A stretch of 7,021 nt of DNA from the NCBI GenBank assembly GCA_015663215.1, contig DQSP01000238.1, forward strand, positions 1-7,021, in the 5' to 3' direction. The notes below the pieces were generated by a model. The model did no database searches. It was not told the DNA's origin and saw only the letters and a list, made by a program, of their open reading frames with translations. Within the stretch, counting starts at the first letter, position 1, and each line of letters begins with the position of its first letter. Shown piece by piece: positions 1 through 6,388 of the stretch. This DNA comes from Sulfurimonas sp. (lineage in GTDB: Bacteria > Campylobacterota > Campylobacteria > Campylobacterales > Sulfurimonadaceae). Made by a program: the position numbers and the translations under genes.

Positions 1-4
1 AAAA

Positions 5-919
5 ATGATAAATAAATTTTTAACAAATTGTCCTGTATGTGATAGTAAGATTATGAAAGACTTAAAAGGTTTTGAAGAATTGTATTTGTGTAAATGTCAA
101 GAGTGTAGTTTTGTGTTTGATAAACGTATACCAACAAAAGAAGAGCTTTATGAGCATTATAAAGTTTATGCCTATACAAATCTAAAACCTATCACAAAAG
201 AAACAGTTAAGAGTTACAATAAACTTCTGGACGAATTTGATAAATATCGCACTACAGGTAATATCTTAGATATGGGGTGTGGACAGGGTGATTTTCTTGT
301 TGAAGCAAAAAAACGTAACTGGAATGTGTATGGGTCCGAGTACTCAGAAGCTGCTGTTAAACTCTGTAAATCAAGAGGTATTAATATGTATCAAGGTGAT
401 TTGAGTCAAAATATATTTAATGGTATTACTTTTGATGTTATAACTTCTTTTGAAGTGATAGAACATATTAATAATCCTCAAGATATGATGTCTATCGTAG
501 AGTATAAATTAAAAGATAAAGGGCTTTTTTATTGTACAACTCCCAATTTTAATGCATTATTACGGTATCTTGAAAAAGATAAATTTAAGATGATAGTTTA
601 CCCTGAGCATATCTCTTTTTATACTAAAAAGTCCCTTAGTCATTTAGGTAATAAATATAACTTTAAAGCGTTAAAGTTTTTGACTACAGGGGTAGATATA
701 GGTAGATTTATAACAGCTATAAAATCTAAAAAAGATTCTAAAGAGACTGTGAATATCCAACAGATGAAAGCTACAAATGAAAATATTAGAGATTTGGCAG
801 GTTCAAATAGATTTATAGGGATGATAAAAGGTATAATCAATTTTATGCTTACACTTTTTGGTAAGGGTGATACACTTAAAATATATTGGGTAAGAAATAA
901 TATAGATATAAAGGTTTAG
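5..919 (+). CDS. Class I SAM-dependent methyltransferase with N-terminal zinc ribbon
   Basis: Probable cytoplasmic S-adenosylmethionine-dependent methyltransferase of 304 residues acting on a sugar or sugar nucleotide. Two cysteine pairs, CPVC (residues 9-12) and CQEC (31-34), form a likely zinc ribbon. The Rossmann SAM site follows: ILDMGCGQGDFL (87-98, motif I), the acidic strand end before GSEYSE (110-115), SFEVIEHI (148-155) and the GLFYCTTPN strand (173-181); PEHISFYT (200-207) is typical of Methyltransf_11/23-type enzymes. A zinc ribbon before such a domain is known from deoxysugar C-methyltransferases (TylC3-like, about 400 residues), but this protein lacks their long C-terminal domain, so the methylated atom is open. 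The ATG at 5 gives a natural N-terminus just ahead of the ribbon; only four bases lie upstream, so no ribosome binding site can be judged. It is A+T-rich (one line counted at 32 % G+C) and ends 4 bases before the dehydratase. The family is secure; the substrate is inferred from context only. Confidence 0.85.
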   Translation: MINKFLTNCPVCDSKIMKDLKGFEELYLCKCQECSFVFDKRIPTKEELYEHYKVYAYTNLKPITKETVKSYNKLLDEFDKYRTTGNILDMGCGQGDFLVEAKKRNWNVYGSEYSEAAVKLCKSRGINMYQGDLSQNIFNGITFDVITSFEVIEHINNPQDMMSIVEYKLKDKGLFYCTTPNFNALLRYLEKDKFKMIVYPEHISFYTKKSLSHLGNKYNFKALKFLTTGVDIGRFITAIKSKKDSKETVNIQQMKATNENIRDLAGSNRFIGMIKGIINFMLTLFGKGDTLKIYWVRNNIDIKV

Positions 920-923
920 ATGA

Positions 924-1919
924 ATGTTAAATAACAAACAGATACTCATTACAGGAGGGACAGGCTCTTTTGGGCGTGCGTTCGTCCGTTATGTCTTTGA
1001 ACACTACCCAGATATAAAACGGGTAGTCATTTTCTCCCGAGATGAGCAGAAACAGCATGAGATGGCAGCAGAGTTCTCTCCTAAAGCGTACCCCATCAAA
1101 TATATGCTTGGTGATGTGCGAGACTTAGACAGAGTGATGAAAGTTTCAAGGGGGATAGACATACTCATACACGCAGCAGCTATGAAACATGTTCCTGCTT
1201 CAGAGCAAAACCCTATGGAGTGTGTAAAAACAAACATACTTGGTGCACAAAATGTGATAGATGCTGCTTTAGAAAATGGGATTAAAAAAGTAGTAGCACT
1301 CTCTACAGATAAGTCTGCAAACCCCATAAACGTTTATGGTGCATCTAAGCTTATGCTTGAAAAACTGTTTGTTTTTGCAGATGCGGAGAAGATGGAGCAA
1401 GATATAAAGTTTTCAGTAGTAAGGTATGGTAATATCTTTGGAAGCAAAGGCTCTGTCGTTCCCTTTTTCTTAAAGAAAAAGAGTGAAGGTGTTTTACCCA
1501 TTACACATACTGAGATGACACGTTTTAGCATTACAATGCAAGAGAGTATCGACCTAGTGATGTATGCTCTTGAAAAAGGCTGGGGTGGAGAGGTCATGGT
1601 ACCTATAGCACCATCCTATAAAGTCACAGATATCGCCAAAGCAATAGCCCCAGATATCAAACATAAGATCGTCGGTATACGTAAAGGTGAAAAACTCCAT
1701 GAAGTGTTGCTAACATCAGAAGAGTCCTTTGATACTGTCAGACGAGAAAACTACTATATCATCTGCCCATCAGAAGGAAACTGGTGTAGAGATGAATATT
1801 GTGAAAAAACAAATACTGTAGCAGTAGAAGATGGGTTCGAGTATAACTCTGAGTCCAATAATATGTGGCTCTGTGTTGAGGATATAGAGAAGCTTATAAA
1901 CGATAAAGATATGATGTAA
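924..1919 (+). CDS. pseB: PseB-like UDP-N-acetylglucosamine 4,6-dehydratase
   Basis: Extended short-chain dehydrogenase of 331 residues, the usual PseB length. It is predicted to convert UDP-GlcNAc to a UDP-6-deoxy-4-keto-HexNAc, in PseB with inversion at C5: the first step to pseudaminic acid and related amino sugars. Visible are the NADP-binding TGGTGSFG (10-17), the nucleotide-contact SRDEQKQ (38-44), GDVRD (63-67), HAAAMKHVP (83-91), and the STDK...Y active site with D129, K130 and Y138, the Asp/Lys/Tyr arrangement of PseB. GIRKGEKLHE (251-260) and the tail VEDGFEYNS...NNMWL are also family-typical. The ATG at 924 has AAAGG at 910-914 at good spacing; the ATG at 920 opens only a four-codon frame. 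Pseudaminic acid needs PseC and later enzymes, absent here, so the product may instead feed another 6-deoxy-HexNAc. The related 5-inverting FnlA/CapE dehydratases are the main alternative; the dehydratase call itself is firm. Confidence 0.9.
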   Translation: MLNNKQILITGGTGSFGRAFVRYVFEHYPDIKRVVIFSRDEQKQHEMAAEFSPKAYPIKYMLGDVRDLDRVMKVSRGIDILIHAAAMKHVPASEQNPMECVKTNILGAQNVIDAALENGIKKVVALSTDKSANPINVYGASKLMLEKLFVFADAEKMEQDIKFSVVRYGNIFGSKGSVVPFFLKKKSEGVLPITHTEMTRFSITMQESIDLVMYALEKGWGGEVMVPIAPSYKVTDIAKAIAPDIKHKIVGIRKGEKLHEVLLTSEESFDTVRRENYYIICPSEGNWCRDEYCEKTNTVAVEDGFEYNSESNNMWLCVEDIEKLINDKDMM

Positions 1920-2750
1920 ATGAATGAAAATCGAGCTCTTGTATCTATAGTTATGCCTGCATATAATGCCGAACTGTATATAGGTCAAGCCATTGAGTCA
2001 GTATTGAATCAAACTTTTGAAAATTTGGAGCTCTTGGTTATAGATGATGGGAGTACAGACAGTACAGCTAACATAGTCAGATCTTTTTCCGATGATAGGA
2101 TCATATTGATCCAGCAAGAGAACGGAGGTGTAAGTGTCGCCCGTAATGCTGGACTTAATGTTTCCAAGGGTAAATACATTACTTTTTTGGATGCAGATGA
2201 CATTTTACCTCCCCGAAGTTTAGAAGTGAGGGTAGAGTATCTTGAATTTTATGCTGATATTGATCTTGTAGATGGAAATATAGTCATTAAAGACGCTGAT
2301 ATTGGGAAAGACGTTCGAACGTATGTACCATACTATAGTGGATTACTTTTACCACGATTAATGGCTTTAGATTCTAGTGTTTTTTTTAATGTTTGTTATA
2401 TGTTTAAAAGAGAGATGCTTGGTGATGTTCGTTTTAAAGAGAAGATGACACATGCAGAAGATCTTCTCTTTTATATAGAATTGGTAAGTAAAAAACAAAT
2501 AGTGTATGGGTATGTAAAAGATGAAGTATATTGGTATAGAAGTGGACATACCTCTGCTATGACAAATTTAACTGGATTGGGAAATGGTTATCTTCAACTA
2601 ATTCAAGAAATTAAGAAACTAGAAAATATCTCAAAAACAGATTTTTTTATTTTTAAAACAAAAATAGCTAAAATCATGTTTTTAAGTTGGTTGAAGGAAC
2701 ATAAAATTGTAAATGCATTTTCTAGTATTAACAAGATATTGTGGTTGTAA
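1920..2750 (+). CDS. GT2 family glycosyltransferase
   Basis: GT-A fold, family 2 inverting glycosyltransferase of 276 residues, predicted to transfer a sugar from a nucleotide donor to a lipid-linked oligosaccharide at the cytoplasmic side of the inner membrane. Seen: VSIVMPAYNAELYI (8-21), IDDGSTDST (41-49), NGGVSVARNAGL (68-79), the metal-binding DxD within FLDADD (89-94), and HAEDLLF (178-184), whose ED matches the expected catalytic-base position. No transmembrane segment is obvious. The start abuts the previous stop (TAAATG) without a clear Shine-Dalgarno sequence, which suggests translational coupling. G+C falls from 38 % in the first 420 bases (1921-2340) to 27 % in the next 420 (2341-2760), counted by hand, so the acceptor-side C-terminal half may have a different history. 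Donor and linkage cannot be read from the sequence. Confidence 0.9.
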   Translation: MNENRALVSIVMPAYNAELYIGQAIESVLNQTFENLELLVIDDGSTDSTANIVRSFSDDRIILIQQENGGVSVARNAGLNVSKGKYITFLDADDILPPRSLEVRVEYLEFYADIDLVDGNIVIKDADIGKDVRTYVPYYSGLLLPRLMALDSSVFFNVCYMFKREMLGDVRFKEKMTHAEDLLFYIELVSKKQIVYGYVKDEVYWYRSGHTSAMTNLTGLGNGYLQLIQEIKKLENISKTDFFIFKTKIAKIMFLSWLKEHKIVNAFSSINKILWL

Positions 2751-2759
2751 GGAAATAGG

Positions 2760-3599
2760 ATGAAAAAATTCATATTAAGAGTCTTGAATAAATTAAAACT
2801 TTTAAAGTTTTTAAATTTAACACATACAATTGAGATTGGGCAGAATGAAACGATAATACCTATACTAGGAGGTATAGGCTTTAATAATATCAGTATATCG
2901 GAAGTATGGATGATAGACATACTTGAACGTTTAAGTTTGAAAGAGGATAATGTTTTTATAGATGTCGGAGTTAATATTGGCCAGACATTAATCAAGCTAA
3001 AAACTGTTTATCCAAGTATAGAATATATAGGGTTTGAACCAAATGTTAGTTGTGTTAATTATACTGAATCGTTAATCGAAAAAAATAGATGGACAAATAT
3101 CCATTTAATTCCATCAGGAATAGCTGAAAATGTAGGTTTAGGTATCTTGGAACATTATGCTGATGACATAACAGACTCAAGTGCTTCTATAATAGAAGAT
3201 TATAGAAAAGGTAGTGTTGTATATAAAAGAGATATTGTTACTCTTTTAAATGTTTCTAGTGTTGAAGATACTTGGAAAGATAAAAAGGTATTAGCTATTA
3301 AGATCGATGTTGAAGGTGCAGAACTTGGTGTTTTGAAAAGTTTTAGAAATATTTTAAAAGAGGATAAACCTTATTTATTGGTTGAAATTTTACCAGTGTA
3401 TAGCAGTGATAATAGTCAACGATTAGATAATCAACTAGAGATAGAAAAGATACTAAAAGAATTGGAATATAACATATATCGTATACATAAAAATGTTGAA
3501 AATAGATTAGAATCTTTAGAATTTATTGAGACTATTGGAATACATAATAACTTAGATTGGTGTGATTATATTTTCTCATCCAAGATATTAAAAGTATAG
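2760..3599 (+). CDS. FkbM family methyltransferase
   Basis: SAM-dependent methyltransferase of 279 residues in the FkbM (Methyltransf_21) family, which usually O-methylates hydroxyls of sugars or polyketides. Seen: motif I VFIDVGVNIGQT (65-76), IGFEPN (90-95) with the acidic SAM-ribose contact, the family hallmark IKIDVEGAE (180-188), and PYLLVEI (204-210). An N-terminal stretch of about 60 residues, rich in Lys and Leu at its start, precedes the catalytic domain. The start is well supported: TAAGGA (2748-2753), overlapping the previous stop, lies 6 bases before the ATG. This is the most A+T-rich gene here; the line 2761-2820 counts at 13 % G+C and 3481-3540 at 22 %, suggesting later acquisition than its neighbours. 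Lying between two glycosyltransferase genes, it probably methylates the growing or finished glycan. The target is unknown. Confidence 0.88.
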   Translation: MKKFILRVLNKLKLLKFLNLTHTIEIGQNETIIPILGGIGFNNISISEVWMIDILERLSLKEDNVFIDVGVNIGQTLIKLKTVYPSIEYIGFEPNVSCVNYTESLIEKNRWTNIHLIPSGIAENVGLGILEHYADDITDSSASIIEDYRKGSVVYKRDIVTLLNVSSVEDTWKDKKVLAIKIDVEGAELGVLKSFRNILKEDKPYLLVEILPVYSSDNSQRLDNQLEIEKILKELEYNIYRIHKNVENRLESLEFIETIGIHNNLDWCDYIFSSKILKV

Positions 3600-3600
3600 T

Positions 3601-4689
3601 ATGAAAATTTTAGCCTTAACCAAATACTCCCACGAAGGACCAAGTAGCCGTTATAGATTTTATAATTATCAAGAGTGTTTTGAAAAGCAAAACATTCAAA
3701 TGGAGATCAAGCCGTTCTTTTCTAAATCGTACTTTGCCTCTGTTGGAAAAATAAAAAAACTTTTTATCATTTTTATGTCGTACCTAAAAAGACTTTTTTT
3801 AGTATTTCATCTTTTAGTACATAAAGAGAAATATGACTTGGTTTTAGTGGAGTATGAGCTTTTCCCTTATTTACCAGCATGGTTTGAGTCTATTTTGAAA
3901 AAAAGAGGCATCAAATACATCGTTGATTATGATGATGCCATCTTTCATAAGTATAATATGCATAGTAATGTTTTGGTAAGGAGTGTGTTAAAAAACAAGA
4001 TAGCAAAGGTGATGGTGTACGCTGATCATGTCATCGTCTGTAATGCCTACTTGGAAGCGTATGCTAAAAAGCATAATGAATATACGCTGAGACTTCCTAC
4101 AGTTGTTCTTTTAGATAAGTACAAAAAAAAGATGAAAGTGTTTACTAAAGAGGACAATGTTTTTGTCATGGGGTGGATAGGTTCTCGTACTACCAGTGTG
4201 TATGTTCTGGAGATCTTGCCTGTTATCAAGAGATTTGTAGAGAAGTATAAGAATGTTCGATTTGATTTACTGGGCTTTGATAGAACTTTACTTTCAAATA
4301 AAGAGATAGGAAAATATCATTTAAACATTATAGACTGGTTGGCAGAGAAAGAAATAGAGAATATATTGACTTTTGATGTGGGTATCATGCCACTGCATGA
4401 TGATCCGTGGTCAAAAGGGAAATGCGGGTTTAAACTTGTGCAGTACATGTCATGTAAAAAACCTGTCATAGCTTCATCTGTGGGGATGAACTGTACATTG
4501 GTAAAAGAGGGTGAAAATGGCTTCCTCGTGACTTCAGTAGATGAGTGGTTTTCTGCCTTTGAAAAACTATATCTTGATGTCAACTTACGAAAAAAGATGG
4601 CAGAAAGTAATTTTTTAAAGATAGAAACAGAGTATAATCATGAAAAGAATTGTCAAAAGTATGTAAAACTTTTACAAGAGAGGGTTTAG
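3601..4689 (+). CDS. GT4 family glycosyltransferase
   Basis: GT-B fold, retaining family 4 glycosyltransferase of 362 residues, predicted to add a sugar to the lipid-linked repeat unit. The N-terminal half has SSRYRFYNY (15-23), typical of polysaccharide-cluster GT4 proteins, and VDYDDAIFHKY (108-118). A basic-hydrophobic stretch at about 51-73 (KKLFIIFMSYLKRLF and on) looks like a membrane-surface anchor. The donor-binding half has GWIGS (191-195), FDVGIMPL (258-265) and a segment at 276-292 (CGFKLVQYMSCKKPVIAS) that matches the EX7E region in position, with KLVQYMS in place of the usual KxxEAMA. ENGFLV (305-310) follows. Only one base separates it from the FkbM stop, and no clear Shine-Dalgarno sequence is seen, so coupling is likely. 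Sugar specificity cannot be assigned. Confidence 0.88.
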   Translation: MKILALTKYSHEGPSSRYRFYNYQECFEKQNIQMEIKPFFSKSYFASVGKIKKLFIIFMSYLKRLFLVFHLLVHKEKYDLVLVEYELFPYLPAWFESILKKRGIKYIVDYDDAIFHKYNMHSNVLVRSVLKNKIAKVMVYADHVIVCNAYLEAYAKKHNEYTLRLPTVVLLDKYKKKMKVFTKEDNVFVMGWIGSRTTSVYVLEILPVIKRFVEKYKNVRFDLLGFDRTLLSNKEIGKYHLNIIDWLAEKEIENILTFDVGIMPLHDDPWSKGKCGFKLVQYMSCKKPVIASSVGMNCTLVKEGENGFLVTSVDEWFSAFEKLYLDVNLRKKMAESNFLKIETEYNHEKNCQKYVKLLQERV

Positions 4690-4695
4690 GGTAAG

Positions 4696-5754
4696 ATGTT
4701 CATTTATTTTACGATCTATTTCGTTGCTGCGTATGCTGCTATAAATAATGCCAGTAAAGTAGCAAGATCAAGTAAAATAGTCTGGATCATTGTAGGTCTG
4801 GTGCTTACTGTCATCATCGGGCTTCGTCATCATGTAGGGGGTGACTGGAACAACTACTACAAACGCTTTTATCAACTTGGATACATGACATATGAAGAGG
4901 CGATAGGGATAAAAGATGTGGGTTATCAGACCATAGCCTATATGGTTCATGACTTGGGGTGGGGTGAGATGTACCTGGTGAACTTCATCTGTGCCATCTT
5001 TTTTGTTACAGGGCTTATCGTTTTTTTACGCCGTCAGCCCAATGCATGGTTAGGACTGACTGTTGCGATACCTTACCTGATCATCGTGGTGAGTATGGGG
5101 TATACCAGACAGGCGATTGCCATAGGTTTTGTGATGTGGGGGCTTGCAGCACTGGACCGTGGGAAATTTAAGTCATTTCTTTTCTTTGTATTTTTAGCAG
5201 TACTTTTTCATAAATCTGCGATCTTGATGATGGCATTTGGTATCTTTCAACAGGGGAAAGGAAAACTCATCAAAGTGGCTTCCATTGGACTTGCAGGGGC
5301 AGGAATCTGGTTCTCTTTTGTTGATCAGGGTGCAGATGTGCTGATAAAAAATTACCTAGTGGATAATACAGAGTATGAATCTCAGGGAGCCATGGTTCGG
5401 GTGCTTCTGAACCTTTTGCCTGCTATCTTGCTTCTTGTATACAGAAAAGAGTGGAAAAGGAGTTTTAATGACTTTGGACTTTGGTTCATGGTAGCACTTG
5501 CATCCATAGCCTCTGTAGGCTTAGTAAGCTTTGCTTCTACAGCAGTTGACAGAATGGCACTCTACTTCATCCCCATTCAGCTAGTGGTCTTTGCAAGACT
5601 ACCGTACTTAGCACGTAAGAAGGTCTCTCCGAAGACGACCACAGTTTTGATAGTACTACTTTATGCACTGGTCATGTATGTATGGCTCTTCCATGCTGCC
5701 AATTCACGGTACTGGGTTCCGTATCAAAATATTATATTTTATGATCTGTTGTAG
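4696..5754 (+). CDS. EpsG family membrane protein, probable polysaccharide polymerase
   Basis: Integral inner-membrane protein of 352 residues with about 10-11 hydrophobic segments (roughly 5-19, 28-44, 92-110, 117-135, 137-152, 159-179, 193-208, 236-249, 260-280, 287-303, 314-333). EpsG proteins are Wzy-like and thought to polymerise lipid-linked repeat units at the periplasmic face. Family marks are IGLRHHVGGDWNNY (41-54), SMGYTRQAIAIG (133-144), FHKSA (171-175) and a conserved charged pair in STAVDRMALYF (281-291). The purine-rich AGGGTAAG upstream of the ATG serves as ribosome binding site. Its G+C is higher than that of most neighbours (line 5041-5100 counts at 48 %). It ends the packed left block: the next gene is 105 bases away behind its own promoter. 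Family membership is firm; polymerase activity is inferred from the family. O-antigen ligase is a less likely alternative. Confidence 0.87.
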   Translation: MFIYFTIYFVAAYAAINNASKVARSSKIVWIIVGLVLTVIIGLRHHVGGDWNNYYKRFYQLGYMTYEEAIGIKDVGYQTIAYMVHDLGWGEMYLVNFICAIFFVTGLIVFLRRQPNAWLGLTVAIPYLIIVVSMGYTRQAIAIGFVMWGLAALDRGKFKSFLFFVFLAVLFHKSAILMMAFGIFQQGKGKLIKVASIGLAGAGIWFSFVDQGADVLIKNYLVDNTEYESQGAMVRVLLNLLPAILLLVYRKEWKRSFNDFGLWFMVALASIASVGLVSFASTAVDRMALYFIPIQLVVFARLPYLARKKVSPKTTTVLIVLLYALVMYVWLFHAANSRYWVPYQNIIFYDLL

Positions 5755-5804
5755 CAGTAATTTGCTTTAAAATTAGTGTTACGAGTTATGAAAGAGCGAT
5801 GTAT

Positions 5805-5833
5805 TTGACAAATAGTATCAAAAATAGTATCAT
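5805..5833 (+). promoter_or_regulatory. Sigma70-type promoter of the antitoxin-toxin operon
   Basis: A perfect -35 box TTGACA (5805-5810) is separated by exactly 17 bases from TATCAT (5828-5833), which matches the TATAAT consensus at five of six positions. Transcription would begin near 5840, giving a leader of about 20 bases before the antitoxin ATG. A consensus -35 is unusually good for an A+T-rich Campylobacterota-like genome. The spacer and -10 box are covered by the TAGTATC repeats, so a bound repressor would block RNA polymerase directly. Confidence 0.75.
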
Positions 5834-5844
5834 ATTAGATACTA
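5810..5844 (+). repeat. TAGTATC operator-like repeats (two direct, one inverted)
   Basis: The 11-base word AAATAGTATCA occurs perfectly at 5810-5820 and again at 5822-5832, a 12-base period. The second TAGTATC (5825-5831) also pairs with an inverted GATACTA (5838-5844) across a 6-base spacer, making a palindrome with 7-base arms. The array covers the promoter spacer, the -10 box and the probable transcription start. Phd/YefM antitoxins, alone and better in complex with toxin, repress their own operons by binding such repeats, so this is the likely autoregulatory operator. Binding itself is inferred. Confidence 0.65.
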
Positions 5845-5847
5845 AAA

Positions 5848-5853
5848 AAGGAG
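5848..5853 (+). promoter_or_regulatory. Ribosome binding site of the antitoxin gene
   Basis: AAGGAG lies 6 bases before the antitoxin ATG at 5860 and is the strongest Shine-Dalgarno sequence in the window. It fixes the antitoxin start and contrasts with the absence of one before the toxin, in line with the need for more antitoxin than toxin. Confidence 0.8.
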
Positions 5854-5859
5854 CCTAAT

Positions 5860-6111
5860 ATGCAACCAATTTTATCAAATTATACAGCAAGTATCACAGA
5901 ACTTAAAAAATCACCGACACAGATACTAAAACAAGCAGGCAATGAAGCAGTGGCTATCCTCAATCACAACATTACAAGTGCTTACTTGGTGCCCAGCGAG
6001 CTATATGAAAAAATGATAGAGATCATTGATGATTATCATCTCATGCAAATAGTTGAAGAGAGATTGAATGATAATGAAAAATCAATAAGTGTATCTATCG
6101 ATGACCTATGA
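5860..6111 (+). CDS. Phd/YefM family antitoxin
   Basis: Antitoxin of 83 residues for the adjacent RelE-type toxin. The N-terminal part (about 1-50) shows the Phd/YefM fold signature: ASITELKKSPTQIL (10-23), then AVAILNHN (30-37) and AYLVPSELYEKM (41-52). This domain dimerises and binds operator DNA. The C-terminal tail (about 59-83; QIVEERLN at 63-70 and ISVSIDDL at 76-83) resembles the toxin-wrapping tail of E. coli RelB (IVKERL...VTLDEL), so the protein combines a YefM-type DNA-binding half with a RelB-like neutralising half. This combination is known in other bacteria, for example Vibrio cholerae. It has its own promoter, operator repeats and a strong AAGGAG site. Its end overlaps the toxin gene by 11 bases (6101-6111), giving coupled translation. 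The protein is likely labile, as in the family. Confidence 0.9.
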   Translation: MQPILSNYTASITELKKSPTQILKQAGNEAVAILNHNITSAYLVPSELYEKMIEIIDDYHLMQIVEERLNDNEKSISVSIDDL

Positions 6112-6388
6112 TCTAGAGTTTAAACACACAGCATTAAAAGAGTGGAATAAGTTAAATTCTACGATAAAAACTCAATTTAAAAAGAAATTGAAAGAACGAC
6201 TTGAAAATCCAAAAGTACCAAAAGACAAACTTAGCGGTTATGATAATGTTTATGAGATAAAATTGAAGCAAGTGGGATATAGACTTGCCTATGAAATGAA
6301 AGATGAAGAGATAGTAGTATTGGTTTTGGGTGTAGGGAAAAGAGAAAATAATAGTATTTATAATCATTTAAAGAGCAGGGCTACATAA
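6101..6388 (+). CDS. relE: RelE family mRNA interferase toxin
   Basis: Toxin of 95 residues predicted to enter the ribosomal A site and cut mRNA, stopping translation when the antitoxin is degraded. It aligns without gaps, and at equal length, to my recollection of E. coli RelE: MTYDLEF for MAYFLDF, ALKEWNKL for ALKEWRKL, GYRLAY for GYRLVY and VGKRE for VGKRE. Of the E. coli catalytic residues K52, K54, R61, R81 and Y87, this protein keeps K54, R61, R81 and Y87 but has E52 (codon 6254-6256). The ATG at 6101 is preferred to an in-frame GTG at 6089, because it reproduces the RelE N-terminus exactly and gives the normal overlap with the antitoxin. No Shine-Dalgarno sequence precedes it, so translation is probably coupled. 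The next gene starts 9 bases after its stop. Confidence 0.93.
   Translation: MTYDLEFKHTALKEWNKLNSTIKTQFKKKLKERLENPKVPKDKLSGYDNVYEIKLKQVGYRLAYEMKDEEIVVLVLGVGKRENNSIYNHLKSRAT
6359..6364 (+). promoter_or_regulatory. Possible internal -10 box for the asparagine synthase gene
   Basis: A perfect TATAAT lies inside the end of the toxin gene, 33 bases before the asnB-like ATG, so transcription could start near 6371. No good -35 box is found at 16-18 bases upstream (the region is GGGAAAAGAG-like). Campylobacterota housekeeping promoters often lack a conserved -35, so a weak promoter is possible. In A+T-rich DNA a chance match is also quite likely. Confidence 0.25.

Larger units (their letters stand above)
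5755..5859 (+). other. Intergenic control region between epsG-like gene and toxin-antitoxin module
   Basis: This is the only gap of more than 10 bases in the window. Its left half (5755-5800) shows no convincing terminator hairpin with a T-run for the upstream operon and no gene. Its right half holds a sigma70-type promoter, a cluster of short repeats and a strong ribosome binding site, described separately. Upstream transcription may therefore continue into the toxin-antitoxin genes. Confidence 0.7.

Noticed and set aside
1004..1597. Minus-strand open frames opposite the dehydratase gene
   Set aside because: They mirror a gene with clear catalytic motifs, show no recognisable domain, and lack a plausible start region.
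2603..2995. 130-codon minus-strand open frame across the GT2-FkbM junction
   Set aside because: It overlaps two well-supported genes in very A+T-rich DNA; its sequence is low in complexity and matches no family I know.
5726..5740. Near-perfect A/T palindrome (AAAATAT, T, ATATTTT) at the end of the epsG-like gene
   Set aside because: It lies within the coding sequence, has a one-base loop and no G+C pairs, so it is not a plausible terminator and is expected by chance in A+T-rich DNA.
5921..5931. Further copy of AGATACTAAAA, like the inverted operator arm, inside the antitoxin gene
   Set aside because: The same word also occurs at 3449-3459 in the FkbM gene; in both genes it simply encodes Ile-Leu-Lys, so it is probably codon coincidence.
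6089..6100. In-frame GTG start giving a 99-residue toxin
   Set aside because: The ATG at 6101 reproduces the E. coli RelE N-terminus and length exactly, and neither start has a better ribosome binding site.
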